This document shows positions 25,366-35,901 of a DNA stretch of 64,000 nucleotides, one piece after another (the first letter of the stretch is position 1; each line of letters begins with the position of its first letter). Below the pieces are notes generated by a model that saw nothing but the letters and a program-made list of their open reading frames with translations, did not search any database and was not told the DNA's origin. Both the position numbers and the translations under genes were made by a program. The DNA comes from Azolla pinnata (lineage: Eukaryota; Streptophyta; Polypodiopsida; Salviniales; Salviniaceae), in contig JBBBWG010021445.1 of NCBI GenBank assembly GCA_037176905.1, forward strand, positions 1 through 64,000, in the 5' to 3' direction.

Positions 25366-26410
25366 GGGACGTTGTAACTTGATTTTGTAGGCGAGTCCTG
25401 TAAGTTTAAGCAATTCTAAAATTATGATTTCTCAAGAGGACCCTCAAAAGGGATCCATACCCATGTATCTTTTTAACTGACAAAGAAGAGGAAAGCCTTG
25501 CTTTTTGTCTCTAATTTTTATTCTGCCCTTATGTCTTTGGGAAGATACTTTGCTCTAGCTGTGTTCAAACTTTCGGGGAAGATGTCCCTCGATTGTATGC
25601 TTGAAAATATGGAACTGGATTGTGCGAGAACTTGTGGATCTGTATTGATTTGCCCATGAAGGGTATCCTCTTCCAAATTTGTAAGCTTATCACATAGGCC
25701 ATCGCTTGACTATACTCTTGGAGTTCTGTTTTTGAATTGGTGCCATGGAATTGTGGACAATTTCAAGTGGCCAAGCGTAGCATTCTTATTATATCAAGCA
25801 AGACAGATAGATACATGTGCATGTTCAAGCTTCAAGTTTGATTGGAGCACTTGACCTTGGTATTGCTTTGTACTGCTTCTAATGCTTCTCCTAGTTGCTT
25901 GTCGAGCTCGAGTATGTGAGAATTGCTCGAGGCATTGTTGATCTCATAATGTCGAAACCACACCATTTCGTTGTATGAGGCGATCACCCGACACATTAGT
26001 GCCTAGGGTTTTTGCTTAGATAACGAGTGTCGTTACTGAGCTTCAATGTTAATCTTTTGGTGTGATCAGGGCTCGCGGTTAAGCTAAGCTAAGCTTTACT
26101 GTTAATCCTTTCCATGTAAATTAGGGCTCTCTCAGACGTGTTAAGCTAAAGCGTTGTCGGGGAAATCTTTCGACATAATTAGGGATCTCGGTTGAGTTAA
26201 AGCTAAGATTTATTGATGAATCTTTCGGGTGTAATTAGGGCTCTCAGTTAGAGATTAAAGGACCAAATAACGAAGCGATTCACCGAGTTAACACATAATA
26301 ATTAAATTAAGTAGCTAGATTCTGGGTCAAACGGTGCCCTAAATCCTAAACCCTAAAAGCAAAAAAACAGAGAGAGAGAGAGAGAGAAAGGGAAAAGAGC
26401 GGGAAAAAAG
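25366..26410. repeat. Copy 1 of a 1,045-bp direct tandem duplication
   Basis: It begins GGGACGTTGTAACTTGATTT and ends GAGCGGGAAAAAAG. Reading both copies side by side I found no difference, including equal length of the (AG)9 microsatellite. It is non-coding and contains telo-box-like CCTAAACCCTAA near its end and several AATTAGGGCTCTC-type short repeats. It starts 201 bp after the TOPLESS stop codon. Confidence 0.95.
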
Positions 26411-26413
26411 AGC

Positions 26414-27458
26414 GGGACGTTGTAACTTGATTTTGTAGGCGAGTCCTGTAAGTTTAAGCAATTCTAAAATTATGATTTCTCAAGAGGACCCTCAAAAGGG
26501 ATCCATACCCATGTATCTTTTTAACTGACAAAGAAGAGGAAAGCCTTGCTTTTTGTCTCTAATTTTTATTCTGCCCTTATGTCTTTGGGAAGATACTTTG
26601 CTCTAGCTGTGTTCAAACTTTCGGGGAAGATGTCCCTCGATTGTATGCTTGAAAATATGGAACTGGATTGTGCGAGAACTTGTGGATCTGTATTGATTTG
26701 CCCATGAAGGGTATCCTCTTCCAAATTTGTAAGCTTATCACATAGGCCATCGCTTGACTATACTCTTGGAGTTCTGTTTTTGAATTGGTGCCATGGAATT
26801 GTGGACAATTTCAAGTGGCCAAGCGTAGCATTCTTATTATATCAAGCAAGACAGATAGATACATGTGCATGTTCAAGCTTCAAGTTTGATTGGAGCACTT
26901 GACCTTGGTATTGCTTTGTACTGCTTCTAATGCTTCTCCTAGTTGCTTGTCGAGCTCGAGTATGTGAGAATTGCTCGAGGCATTGTTGATCTCATAATGT
27001 CGAAACCACACCATTTCGTTGTATGAGGCGATCACCCGACACATTAGTGCCTAGGGTTTTTGCTTAGATAACGAGTGTCGTTACTGAGCTTCAATGTTAA
27101 TCTTTTGGTGTGATCAGGGCTCGCGGTTAAGCTAAGCTAAGCTTTACTGTTAATCCTTTCCATGTAAATTAGGGCTCTCTCAGACGTGTTAAGCTAAAGC
27201 GTTGTCGGGGAAATCTTTCGACATAATTAGGGATCTCGGTTGAGTTAAAGCTAAGATTTATTGATGAATCTTTCGGGTGTAATTAGGGCTCTCAGTTAGA
27301 GATTAAAGGACCAAATAACGAAGCGATTCACCGAGTTAACACATAATAATTAAATTAAGTAGCTAGATTCTGGGTCAAACGGTGCCCTAAATCCTAAACC
27401 CTAAAAGCAAAAAAACAGAGAGAGAGAGAGAGAGAAAGGGAAAAGAGCGGGAAAAAAG
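26414..27458. repeat. Copy 2 of the 1,045-bp direct tandem duplication
   Basis: It lies at an offset of exactly 1,048 bp from copy 1, with a 3-bp AGC spacer at the junction. Copy 2 is followed by unique sequence (CAGATCTTGC). Either a very recent tandem duplication or an assembly artefact. Confidence 0.95.
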
Positions 27459-27860
27459 CAGATCTTGCTTTTTTCCCTGCGCCTCTTAGGATTCCTTTTC
27501 CGCGAGTTAAAAAATAAAAAATAAAAACAAAAAAAAAAAAGGCTCGAAAAGCCATTCCCATATTTTTCCTATTTATTTATTTATTTGTTTGTTTAGTTTT
27601 GAGGATTTTCTCCCGCGATACTTAATACGTAGATTATGCATAAATAAGGGAATAAAATAAATAACCGAATAAAATAATCCATTCGCAAATAAATAAATAA
27701 ATAAATACGCAAAACAAAACAAATAAATACCCAAAACAAAACAAGTAAATGCCTAGATAAATAAATAAAACCAGAATTAATCGAATAATAAAAAAAGGAG
27801 ATGAGAAAGAACCTGCTTTTTTCCTGGCTTTCGGTTTTTTGTTTTTTCCTTTTTTTTGTG
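27459..27860. other. A/T-rich spacer with (AAAT)n runs
   Basis: Runs of A and repeats of AAATA/AAACA at about 27640-27790, with no open frame of interest. It lies upstream of the GATA gene promoter region. Confidence 0.6.
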
Positions 27861-27880
27861 AGTGTATCGGACGGTGGGGC

Positions 27881-27959
27881 GGAGCGCCGTCCCATCCGAC
27901 GGCTCCGCGCGGCCTCCCGTCAGAACAAGCGGCGCGCCGTCAGAAGATGACGGCGCTCC
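27881..27959. repeat. GC-rich inverted repeat upstream of the GATA gene
   Basis: GGAGCGCCGTC (27881-27891) and its exact reverse complement GACGGCGCTCC (27949-27959) flank a 57-bp GC-rich loop. It sits between AT-rich DNA and the first telo-box. Confidence 0.7.
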
Positions 27960-27961
27960 CA

Positions 27962-28433
27962 AAACCCTAACCCCCCCCTTCTTCTTCTTCGTCTTCTCTG
28001 CACAGAAACCAAACTCCCTCCTCTTCTCCCTTCTTCCGCACCCCTCGAAACCCTAATTCTCCTCCTCTGTCTGCTTCTGTCGACCTTCTCTCCCCCCGTC
28101 TCTGCCTCCATCTCCCAAACCCTAACCCTAGCGCCTGCCTCCATCCCTCTGCCCAAACCCTAAATTCCCATTCTTTTGCATTGCATTGCATTGTATTGCT
28201 CCCTTCCCCCGCCCGCCCTTCCATTCTAAACCCTAGAAACCCTAGAACGGATACGAATGCGTCTCTGCTGATTCGCCATAGCCGAAACCCTAAACCCTCT
28301 CTCTTTCCCTGGGAAGCCCCCACAACTGCGCTATGCCCCTCCCCACCCTTTGCCTGAACGATTTCGACCTCCGCTCCCCCCTGAATTAGCTCATCCCCTC
28401 CTACCCCAGCTCGAGCGGACGCCCAAACCCTAT
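27962..28433 (+). promoter_or_regulatory. Telo-box cluster in the leader of the GATA gene
   Basis: Five exact AAACCCTAA boxes at 27962, 28048, 28117, 28155 and 28285, plus near-matches at 28228, 28237, 28292 and 28425, all in the same orientation as the gene and within 470 bp of its ATG. In plants this box occurs in leaders and promoters of growth-related genes and is bound by telomere-repeat-binding factors. The surrounding CT-rich sequence looks like a 5' UTR. Confidence 0.8.
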
Positions 28434-28443
28434 TCGTAGGCCC

Positions 28444-31416
28444 ATGGATTCTTCGCACTTCTCTCGGGTGTGCGGCCATGGCCACATCAAGAAATTCTGG
28501 CTCTTGCAGACGAAGAAAGAGAGCGGAAGCATGGACGATAGTGATGGTGCTGGTGTTGATGATGGCGATAGCAATGGCGACTCCGTGAAGTCGCTTCGCT
28601 CACCTTCGGATTTAAGCTCACAGCTTACTGAGCGACCGACGGAAATCTACCGAAGAAGAGGTATCTCCCATGGCTACGGTGTCCGTGCAGGGAACACAAA
28701 GAGGAAAGGCTTTCGTTTGTCTTTATCTGGTGAAGAAGAAGAAGAGGAGGAGGAGGAAGAAGAAGGGGGTTTGGGCACTGTGGAGAACACAGTGAGTAAT
28801 CTAGTGTATTCAGTGTCCAAGGAGAAGATGATGAAGAGGAAGATGATGATGAAGGAAGAGAAGGAGAGGACCATGGCCATGGAGCTCCATAGAGGCGCGT
28901 CGAACAGCATTTCTCCATCTTCGTCTTCGTCGTGTGATTCTGAGACTTCGTCGAGGACTTGCCATGTATACAGTAGAGTATCAGAGGCCGGAAAGGAAGA
29001 CAGAGGCTGTGTATTGGCCACGGATGAGAGATTCGAAGAACAACAAGCAGATGATCAGCAAGAGAAAGATGAAAGTCATGGTGTTAGATCCAGTGATGAT
29101 AATCTCCGTGATGCGGATGATCAGGTTAGTGTAGCTCGCCTTCTTTTTCCTCCATGGATTTAGCTTGTATGTGCTTAAAATTGAAGCGTACGGCTTCATG
29201 CCGAGTGATCCTAGTTTGGATGGAAAAGACCAGGGAAAGAATCTCTAGAGAATTTAGGTTAAAATGCCCCCAAAATTTCAGACGCAGTATCTGTAACACT
29301 GGTATCGCGTTGATCCCTCTCATGGGGGGAAAAACACCCATGACAGGGTTTAGGGTTTAAACACTATAGCTGCTTCTCCCATTGGGCACACCTGACTAGG
29401 AGCTTCTGGAAGCAAAACACCCTTAAACTCCCCAGATTAAGAGAAACCCTAAAATCTTCTGGGTAGGAAACCCTTGCAAAGACTCCAAAATCACAATGGG
29501 AAAATGTGGGTTCATTTCGCGCGTTGCATCCTATGTACAAATTAGGATCTGTTCTTTTTGGATCTATGTAAGGGAAAGTATTTCCATTTCGATCAAGTTA
29601 GATTTCCAATGCGCTTGTTATTGTTAATTCAGTTCGATAGTTTCCATTTTGTTCCTAAAATTCTCTCCTATTTGCCATTTATCTGTCACAGCGCGGCTCT
29701 CTTGCTGTGCCCGACCGAGGAACAAATGGGTCAGCTTGCAGCAGCCCACCTACTGCTAGCATTATGGAAGTGGAGCATGGAGAAGACACTGAAGATTTGG
29801 GTGTTGAGAAAACATCTCCAACGCTAGCTATGGATGCCAACAGTGGAGTTGATTGGCTCGCTATGAATGCCAACAATGGATTCAGTGGTGTAGCTATGAA
29901 CAGAAATGTTGAATTAGCAGGGCTAGCTTTGAGTGCAGACAGCAGATTTGATAGGCTAGATATGGATGCCAAAGGTGGAATTGGCAAATTAGCTACGGAT
30001 GCTAATGAGGAATCTGATTGGCTATCCGTGGATGCCAATGATGGATCCCTTGGGCTTGCTTGGAATGCCAACAATGGTTCTGATACGCTAGCTATGAATG
30101 CCACTGATCAATTTGGTAGGCTAGCCATGAATGCTAGTGATGGATCCAGTAGGCTACCTATGAGTGCTAACGATGGGTCTGACAGTGGACTCAATAACGC
30201 CAATGGATCTGATAATGGCAGTGAAGACCTAGTATCTACTCAAGATTCTGAGCCTGATAAAGCTCGGATAGCTGATGATTCTCAACAATTGAGCTTTGTT
30301 TTAGCTTCAGAAGCATCCAGGATTGTTGCCAGAGCGCAGGAAGCGCTACCCCGAGGTTCAGCTGCCAGTAGTCTCCAGGAAAGCCAAGATAGGAAGAGGT
30401 CTCCTCTTGCCGAGAACCTCACAAACTGCAATAGCAACAACACAACTAGCAGCCTCAAAGAGTGTGTGCTGTGCGGTGCAACTAAGACACCCATGTGGAG
30501 AAGTGGCCCTCAGGGACCCAAGGTAAATATTCCATACCCTCTTTCTCTTTTACATCCTTGGCATTCTACACAGACATGAAAGTAGAAAAGGGGTTTCTTA
30601 TTTGTTGTGGTTTCTCTACTATTGTGCTTTTCTTGTTAATTGAGATGTGTTTTTGCCACACATGGAAGTAAAAAACGTTTTTTGAATTTGTTGTGACTTG
30701 TCAGCTATGACGTTTTTTTCGGGTATTGATTAGAGCTCTTTGTTTGTTGTACACGAAAGTAAAAATGGGTTTTTGAATTTGTCGTGGCTTCGCATCTGTG
30801 GCGTTCTTCTTGTTTATTGAGATTGTTGTCATACTCAGAACTAGAAATGGGTTTTACAGCTTCTTGGATTTTGGATCTGTTGCCAGGTCTGAGCTCTGGT
30901 GTTTTCTTGTTTATTGAGGATAACAACTAGTTGTATGTATTGTTGATTGCTGTGTTTGAGCTCTGAAGTTTTCTTGTTTATCGAGAAGAACAAATTGTTG
31001 TCATATATGGAAGTATTGTTCATCATTTCCTGCAACTTCTCCTGAGCTATATACGGTGTTGCGACTTCCTGCTCCTTTTGCAGTCATTGTGCAATGCATG
31101 TGGGATAAGGTACAAGAAGTATCGATCCTATCCCAACCAGAGCGACATTCTGTCAGATCCGATGCTGCAGCCAAAGCTGAGCTCCGAGTTGAACCTAAAA
31201 CAGCAGAGGAAGAGGAAATGGCACCATCACCACCACCTCGGATCTGCACCGCTGAAGAAGAAGGTCTACGGCTATCCGTTTCAATCGAGACTGCGAAGGC
31301 TATCGGCAGCCATCGATGCCGAGCACGAGCAACAGCAAGTGCGGACAGTGTTTGCCGAAGATGAAGAGGAGGCAGCCGTGCTGCTGATGTATCTCTCCTG
31401 TGGGCTTGTTTACTGA
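28444..31416 (+). CDS. B-class GATA zinc-finger transcription factor with LLM domain
   Basis: Three exons in frame: 28444-29124, 29692-30522 and 31084-31416, giving 614 residues. The type-IV finger C-x2-C-x18-C-x2-C spans the last intron: CVLCGATKTPMWRSGPQGPK (485-504), then SLCNACGIRYKKYR. A basic tail and a His run (KWHHHHH) follow. The protein ends EEEAAVLLMYLSCGLVY, the LLM domain that marks GNC/CGA1(GNL)-type B-GATAs. These factors act in the nucleus on greening, chloroplast development and cytokinin/light responses (family knowledge). The N-terminal half is unusually long for a B-GATA: a poly-Glu run in exon 1, and in exon 2 eleven 11-residue repeats (residues 272-392). The ATG at 28444 is the first in frame after the telo-box-rich leader. 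The exact biological role here is inferred. Confidence 0.93.
29824..30186 (+). repeat. Coding 33-bp minisatellite: eleven 11-residue repeats
   Basis: Exactly eleven 33-bp units lie within GATA exon 2. The consensus is L-A-M-N-A-N-x-G-x-x-x, for example LAMDANSGVDW, LAMNANNGFSG, LSVDANDGSLG and LAMNASDGSSR. Units differ at many positions, so the array is old rather than freshly expanded, and all units keep frame. A partial twelfth unit (GLNNANGSDNG) follows. Confidence 0.93.
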
Positions 31417-31475
31417 CTGATCTCACGAGGCGTGTTTGGCGGTTTGAAGAAGGAGAGTTCGACCTGGATCTGCAT

Positions 31476-31536
31476 CGATGATGAAGAGGCAGCGGTGCTT
31501 TCTTATGCATTTTCCATGTGGGTTAGTTTACTGATC
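31476..31536 (+). pseudogene. Degenerate copy of the GATA LLM-domain end in the 3' flank
   Basis: GATGAAGAGGCAGCGGTGCT, and later TGTGGGTTAGTTTACTGA, match the last codons of the GATA gene (GATGAAGAGGAGGCAGCCGT ... TGTGGGCTTGTTTACTGA) about 110 bp upstream. The copy still encodes EEAAVL but then leaves the LLM pattern. It lies in the presumed 3' UTR. Confidence 0.65.
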
Positions 31537-34500
31537 CTGTAACCCTAAACATACTTGGCATTATCTTGAGGCCTTTTCCGATGTCTGGATGAGAGCCGCT
31601 GGCCTGTATAGCATCTGACGGGGAATGCTCTTCCGGGTTTTCCATGCCTTATGCTGATCTTTTTTACGTTCCCATTGTTTTTTGTGCTCTGTTTCTACCA
31701 CCCATATAGTTGTTCTAACCCAATGAAAAAAGCAAAAAGGGGCTAAGGAATCTGATAATGCCCTTTTGCACTTCATTGATCCCCTCCCCCTCCCTGCCAA
31801 CCGCCAATCCCCTCCTCCCTCCCTCCTTCCTCTCTATATCCTTTTACCCAAACATATATATGCTCCCAAGTGGAAGAAATCCTGTTGTATTCCACTTTCC
31901 TTCAGTGGCTGTTTTGCTGACTTCGAGGGTGTGCTCTCATGATTGCCACAGATGGGAAGCATGAATTTCACACCATTTGAGCATCAAAGAACTGCTAAAT
32001 CTTGCTGGTGTTTGGGGAACAAGAATGCGATCATATTTTGCAGGGAGTTAAAGAGTTGTCAAATAGATGTTTCTACTTTAAGGAACCAACTATGGAACAT
32101 GCATAAAGAAAGATCAGGGAACAGCTGTGAAAGATGTAGTTGCAAAGAAAGGGAATTTGTTGGCTAAATGGCCACACAAATTGAAATTGCAGAGTAATCA
32201 AATGTTCTCCCCATCAGAAAGGCCTTTGATTTTGAAGAAAATACACCCTTTAGTTCTCAATCTCTTCACAAGCATGAAATGCGTATGGAGATAGTTTGTC
32301 GACCTTTGAACATCTTGTATATTTACGTCTCGTGTGCGAGTTTAATAAATGGGTGAAGATGCCCTTGATGCACATTTGAAGAGGAGCACGATATATGCAG
32401 AGTCCATCAAGTCCAACATTGGTTTTTGGAGAATGCTGCCTCGAGCGACACAATTTCAAACGCTTACACCGAGGAGTTAGCTTCATCAAATCCAATAAGG
32501 CTGCCCACGCTACTTTAATTAATCAAACGATTAATCAACACATCTTCGGATGGTTTGCACCATGTCGACAAAGAATGACTAGAATATCTCTCTTACACTT
32601 TGGTTGTTTGTAGTAAGTATCCTACTTCAACTCGCTCTTACACAAAGAAAGGAAGAACATGGATCGATTATCTGGTTATTGTGGGACAAAACTAACACTT
32701 CAAAGCAAAAATAGAGATTTAACACCTGATCAACAAGAAAACTGTTAAATGGAAGAAAGAGTCAACATCTTGGATGTGCAATCAATAACCAAAACTTTTA
32801 CAAGAGGAAAAGGGGGTTCATAAATATGTACCATATAGAGTGTAGTCTCAAATACATACACACTCTCCCTTTACTTCTTCTGATTGACCAGGTGTCAACT
32901 TTCTGGAACTACCAAAGGGCAAACCAAAGGGCCAAAAAATGAATTTCAGTAAGAAGAATGTAAATTTTAAATCATAATCAAGACGTCGATTTTGGGGGGT
33001 ATTCACTCTCAATATCTATGGATCTAAGCAAGCCAAAGGGCAAAAAATCTAATATTTAAATCTAAATCAAGACATTGATTTTGGGCGGTATTCACTCTCA
33101 ATATCTTTGGATCTAATCAAGACTTTCTGGAACTACCAAAGGGCAAAAAAATGAATTTCAGTAAGGAGAATCTAAATTTTAAATCATAATCAAGACATTG
33201 ATTTTTGGGGCTATTGACTCTCAATATCTATGGATCTAAGCAAGCCTTTGATGCGCTTTGGGATTCGCAAATTTCGATCCCAATGTCGCTAGCTAGCTAC
33301 TGCTGATCAGAGGTCTTCTACCATAGAATGGGATGAAAAATTGTGATGATGTTTTGGTCTATAGTATGTACAAATCAGAGAGCCTGCGGCTGAATCTACA
33401 GCCTCTAATCATAAGAGCTATTTCAGCTCGGACAAGCTAAAAAAATCAATCATAAGGTCCATGACATCGTAGATTCATTTGAGCAACGATGCCATCTTCA
33501 GACGGTTTCTCCACTATTAGACATAATTGTCTACCATAATCACATTGATGTTGCATATGCTAGAATTTCGGAGCACAGCACCATTTCAAGTCCAAATCTT
33601 TTAAGCTTATTAATGTCTTTGAAGCACTAGTCTGCTCAGTCATATTGTACATGTTTATTATCACTATATATTGCTCAGTAAGTTTTACTACATATATTGT
33701 TTGTTCAAAGACACATTCTCGCATGAATTATACATGTACTCAATTTTAGCCAATTATTTTGACCTAACACGAAGCCCACAAGGTCTTGCAAGAGATTACA
33801 TTTGTAATTTCTACCCAAATTGAATGATGACATTGCCATTTTATTTGTATCCACCTAGCAATTTGAACTTCTCATCCAATTTCCTATCCAATATCTTGCT
33901 ACTATTCCATCTAGATTAACTGAATCCCTTGGAGCTGACTTCATGTACTGCAATCAGGAATTTTCAACCTCAAAAATTTTGTACTCTACTGTGCCTAAGG
34001 TTGTCAAACACTGCTCAACAAAGTTGAGAAAAACTCATCAAATGCATGTCACCAAGATCCATTTCCTGTTGTAGTCCAAAGCATTACACAGAATAATATA
34101 TCTTGCACTAGTTTGAGAACCCACCTTACCCACATTAGAGTGGATAGGGGCCACATTGTTCTCTTTAATATGGGACATTCCTTTAACTGCGGATTATTGG
34201 AATTCAGCCACCAGCAATTGTTCCACTCTCTTCTTCTCATTTTTGAAGGCATCAGATTTGCATCAAGAAGCATCCAATTTTTTTATGCCTTCCACAAGGT
34301 GAAGAGCAACGTTCTTTCTATACTCAAACCATCAGATACCAACTGTCAATAGCTTGATGGACAGTAGCAAAGGATTTCCAGATGCCACTTGGTCATCACA
34401 AGATGTTTAGGGACAAACAAGTTGGATGATGGGAGCCATCAACAGCAAAGTTGACTTGCATAACTTTCTCGTGCTTTGAATATATATATATGCGCAGAGG

Positions 34501-34761
34501 ATGATATTAAGAGACAATAAGCAATCAAGCCGTAAAACAAACCAAAACAAGCTACTTCACAATACTGCTTATAAACTTGACAGGAAACTAAGCGAACATT
34601 GAAATAAATTACATCTTGTGAAACATCCAATTCTTTTCATGATCATTGTTCCCATAAAAAGGATGAACCAATCAAAGCTAAAAATGGACAATCTGTCACA
34701 GATGCAGTCATTAAAACAAGAAGTAATAACACTATAAGCAGGAACAGCCTCTATTACATGT
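31537..34761. other. Intergenic stretch, no supported gene
   Basis: The first part is probably the GATA 3' UTR. The remainder is AT-rich with no recognisable protein. A 74-codon minus frame at 34049-34273 resembles nothing I can name with confidence. Tandem repeats at 32899-33245 are listed separately. Confidence 0.5.
32899..33245. repeat. Three tandem repeats of about 90-130 bp
   Basis: The unit reads CTTTCTGGAACTACCAAAGG, GAATTTCAGTAAGAAGAAT, AATCAAGACATTGATTTTGG, TCACTCTCAATATCTATGGA, TCTAAGCAAGCC. Copies start at about 32899, about 33031 (shorter, lacking the first part) and about 33122. Sequence identity looks high. Confidence 0.85.
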
Positions 34762-35835
34762 CTAGGAAGATGCCTTTTCGGTGGTCGTAATCAACTTTGG
34801 AGTGCTCCGCTCTACGTATGGCTTGAGCTACAGTGCAAGATAAGAAATTCAGCAGGCAGAGGAATTCAGATGTAAAACATGATTAGAACAGAAAAGGTAA
34901 GAACTTTGATTCAATATCCTTCATCATTAGACTATTCATACCGGGAATCCAGTTAAGTCTGGAACAACATATTTTGGAAGCTTCTCAGCAATCAAGATAT
35001 ATTTTCCTGAAAGAGAATCCACCACCCAGGATATCAATATACAGTTGATATATCCATTGTTTTTGTATCTTCTTCATTTAGTAAACAACAAATTTTCGAA
35101 AAGGGTATCCATACCTTGGAGCAAGAAATGCTATGATTTTCATTGTTAATAGTGTTTTCTAACATTATTTTAAATGGAGCAACTTAGACAGGGATAAAAT
35201 GGTTTGCAAATCAGCACCCAGCATTCACAATCTCCTTCAAAATATTAAAACAGAAGTACCATATCAACATAATTACATATACAAGGTGTATAAGACACAA
35301 AAACCCCTCCAAAGCCTATAAAAAAGGATACATAAAAATCCTCCAATGCCTATAAGAAAGATACATAAAAAAATCTCTGAAGCCTATAAGACATTACTTT
35401 TAAAAGCATGAGTTCGTGCCCATGAACCACTAAGGTTCATAAGAGAGAATTCTGTACATCTTGAAATCACCGAACAAGAAAAGGACGGAACGACGACAGG
35501 AGAATTTCACCGCGCAGTGCCCATCCAAAAGTCGAAGTTTTGAGAGCTAAGGCCTAGGCCCTAAACCTCAAGACTTTGGCACACATTCCTCGCAACGTCC
35601 TCCATCAGGACGAGCAAGGAATCCGTGAATCTGGAGACGACGAAAGACAAGACACGGGAAAAGGTTGATCCGCAAGCAGCTACTAACCTTTGCTAGTGTG
35701 GCGGCCGGTGGAGAGGCAGTTCTTCCCTTTGTAATAGTTGCGAGGCCCGGTTTTGGAGGTGAGGATGTTGAGGCTGGATTTGTGCTTACGGCGAAGGCCT
35801 GCACGCAGCAATCCTACGACGATGCCCAACGCCAT
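34762..35835 (-). CDS. Mitochondrial large-subunit ribosomal protein mL41 (L27-type)
   Basis: Three exons on the minus strand: 35688-35835, 34942-35006 and 34762-34827, in frame, 92 residues. The product starts MALGIVVGLLRAGLRRKHKS and carries SKTGPRNYYKGKNC, then TGRHTSKGKYILIAEKLPKY, VVPDLTGFPLKPYVE. This matches the plant mitochondrial ribosomal protein L27/mL41 family (PRNFYKG, KLPNYVVPDLT, FKLKPYV in relatives), and the length is as expected. It is a structural component of the mitoribosome large subunit, and the basic N-terminus serves import. The ATG lies about 60 bp from a 0.7-kb hexanucleotide satellite that occupies the place of its promoter. The short exons and standard GT-AG borders leave little doubt. 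Confidence 0.94.
35283..35395. repeat. Three short tandem repeats in an unassigned spacer
   Basis: Units of about 37 bp containing CCTATAA(A/G), GATACATAAAAA and TCC/CTC repeat three times. They lie within the first intron of the mL41 gene. Confidence 0.65.
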
Positions 35836-35901
35836 AGCTCCGCGTTCGCGTTCTCGTTCGCGTTCTCTGTCAAACAGTTCACAAGATGAACATATACAGA
35901 G

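Noticed and set aside
27600-27900. A/T-rich repeats considered as a transposon end or matrix-attachment site
   Set aside because: No terminal inverted repeats or target-site duplications were seen; simple AAAT-type repeats explain it.
34049-34273. A Trp-rich minus frame considered as a transposase fragment
   Set aside because: No conserved transposase motif could be identified; the resemblance is impressionistic.
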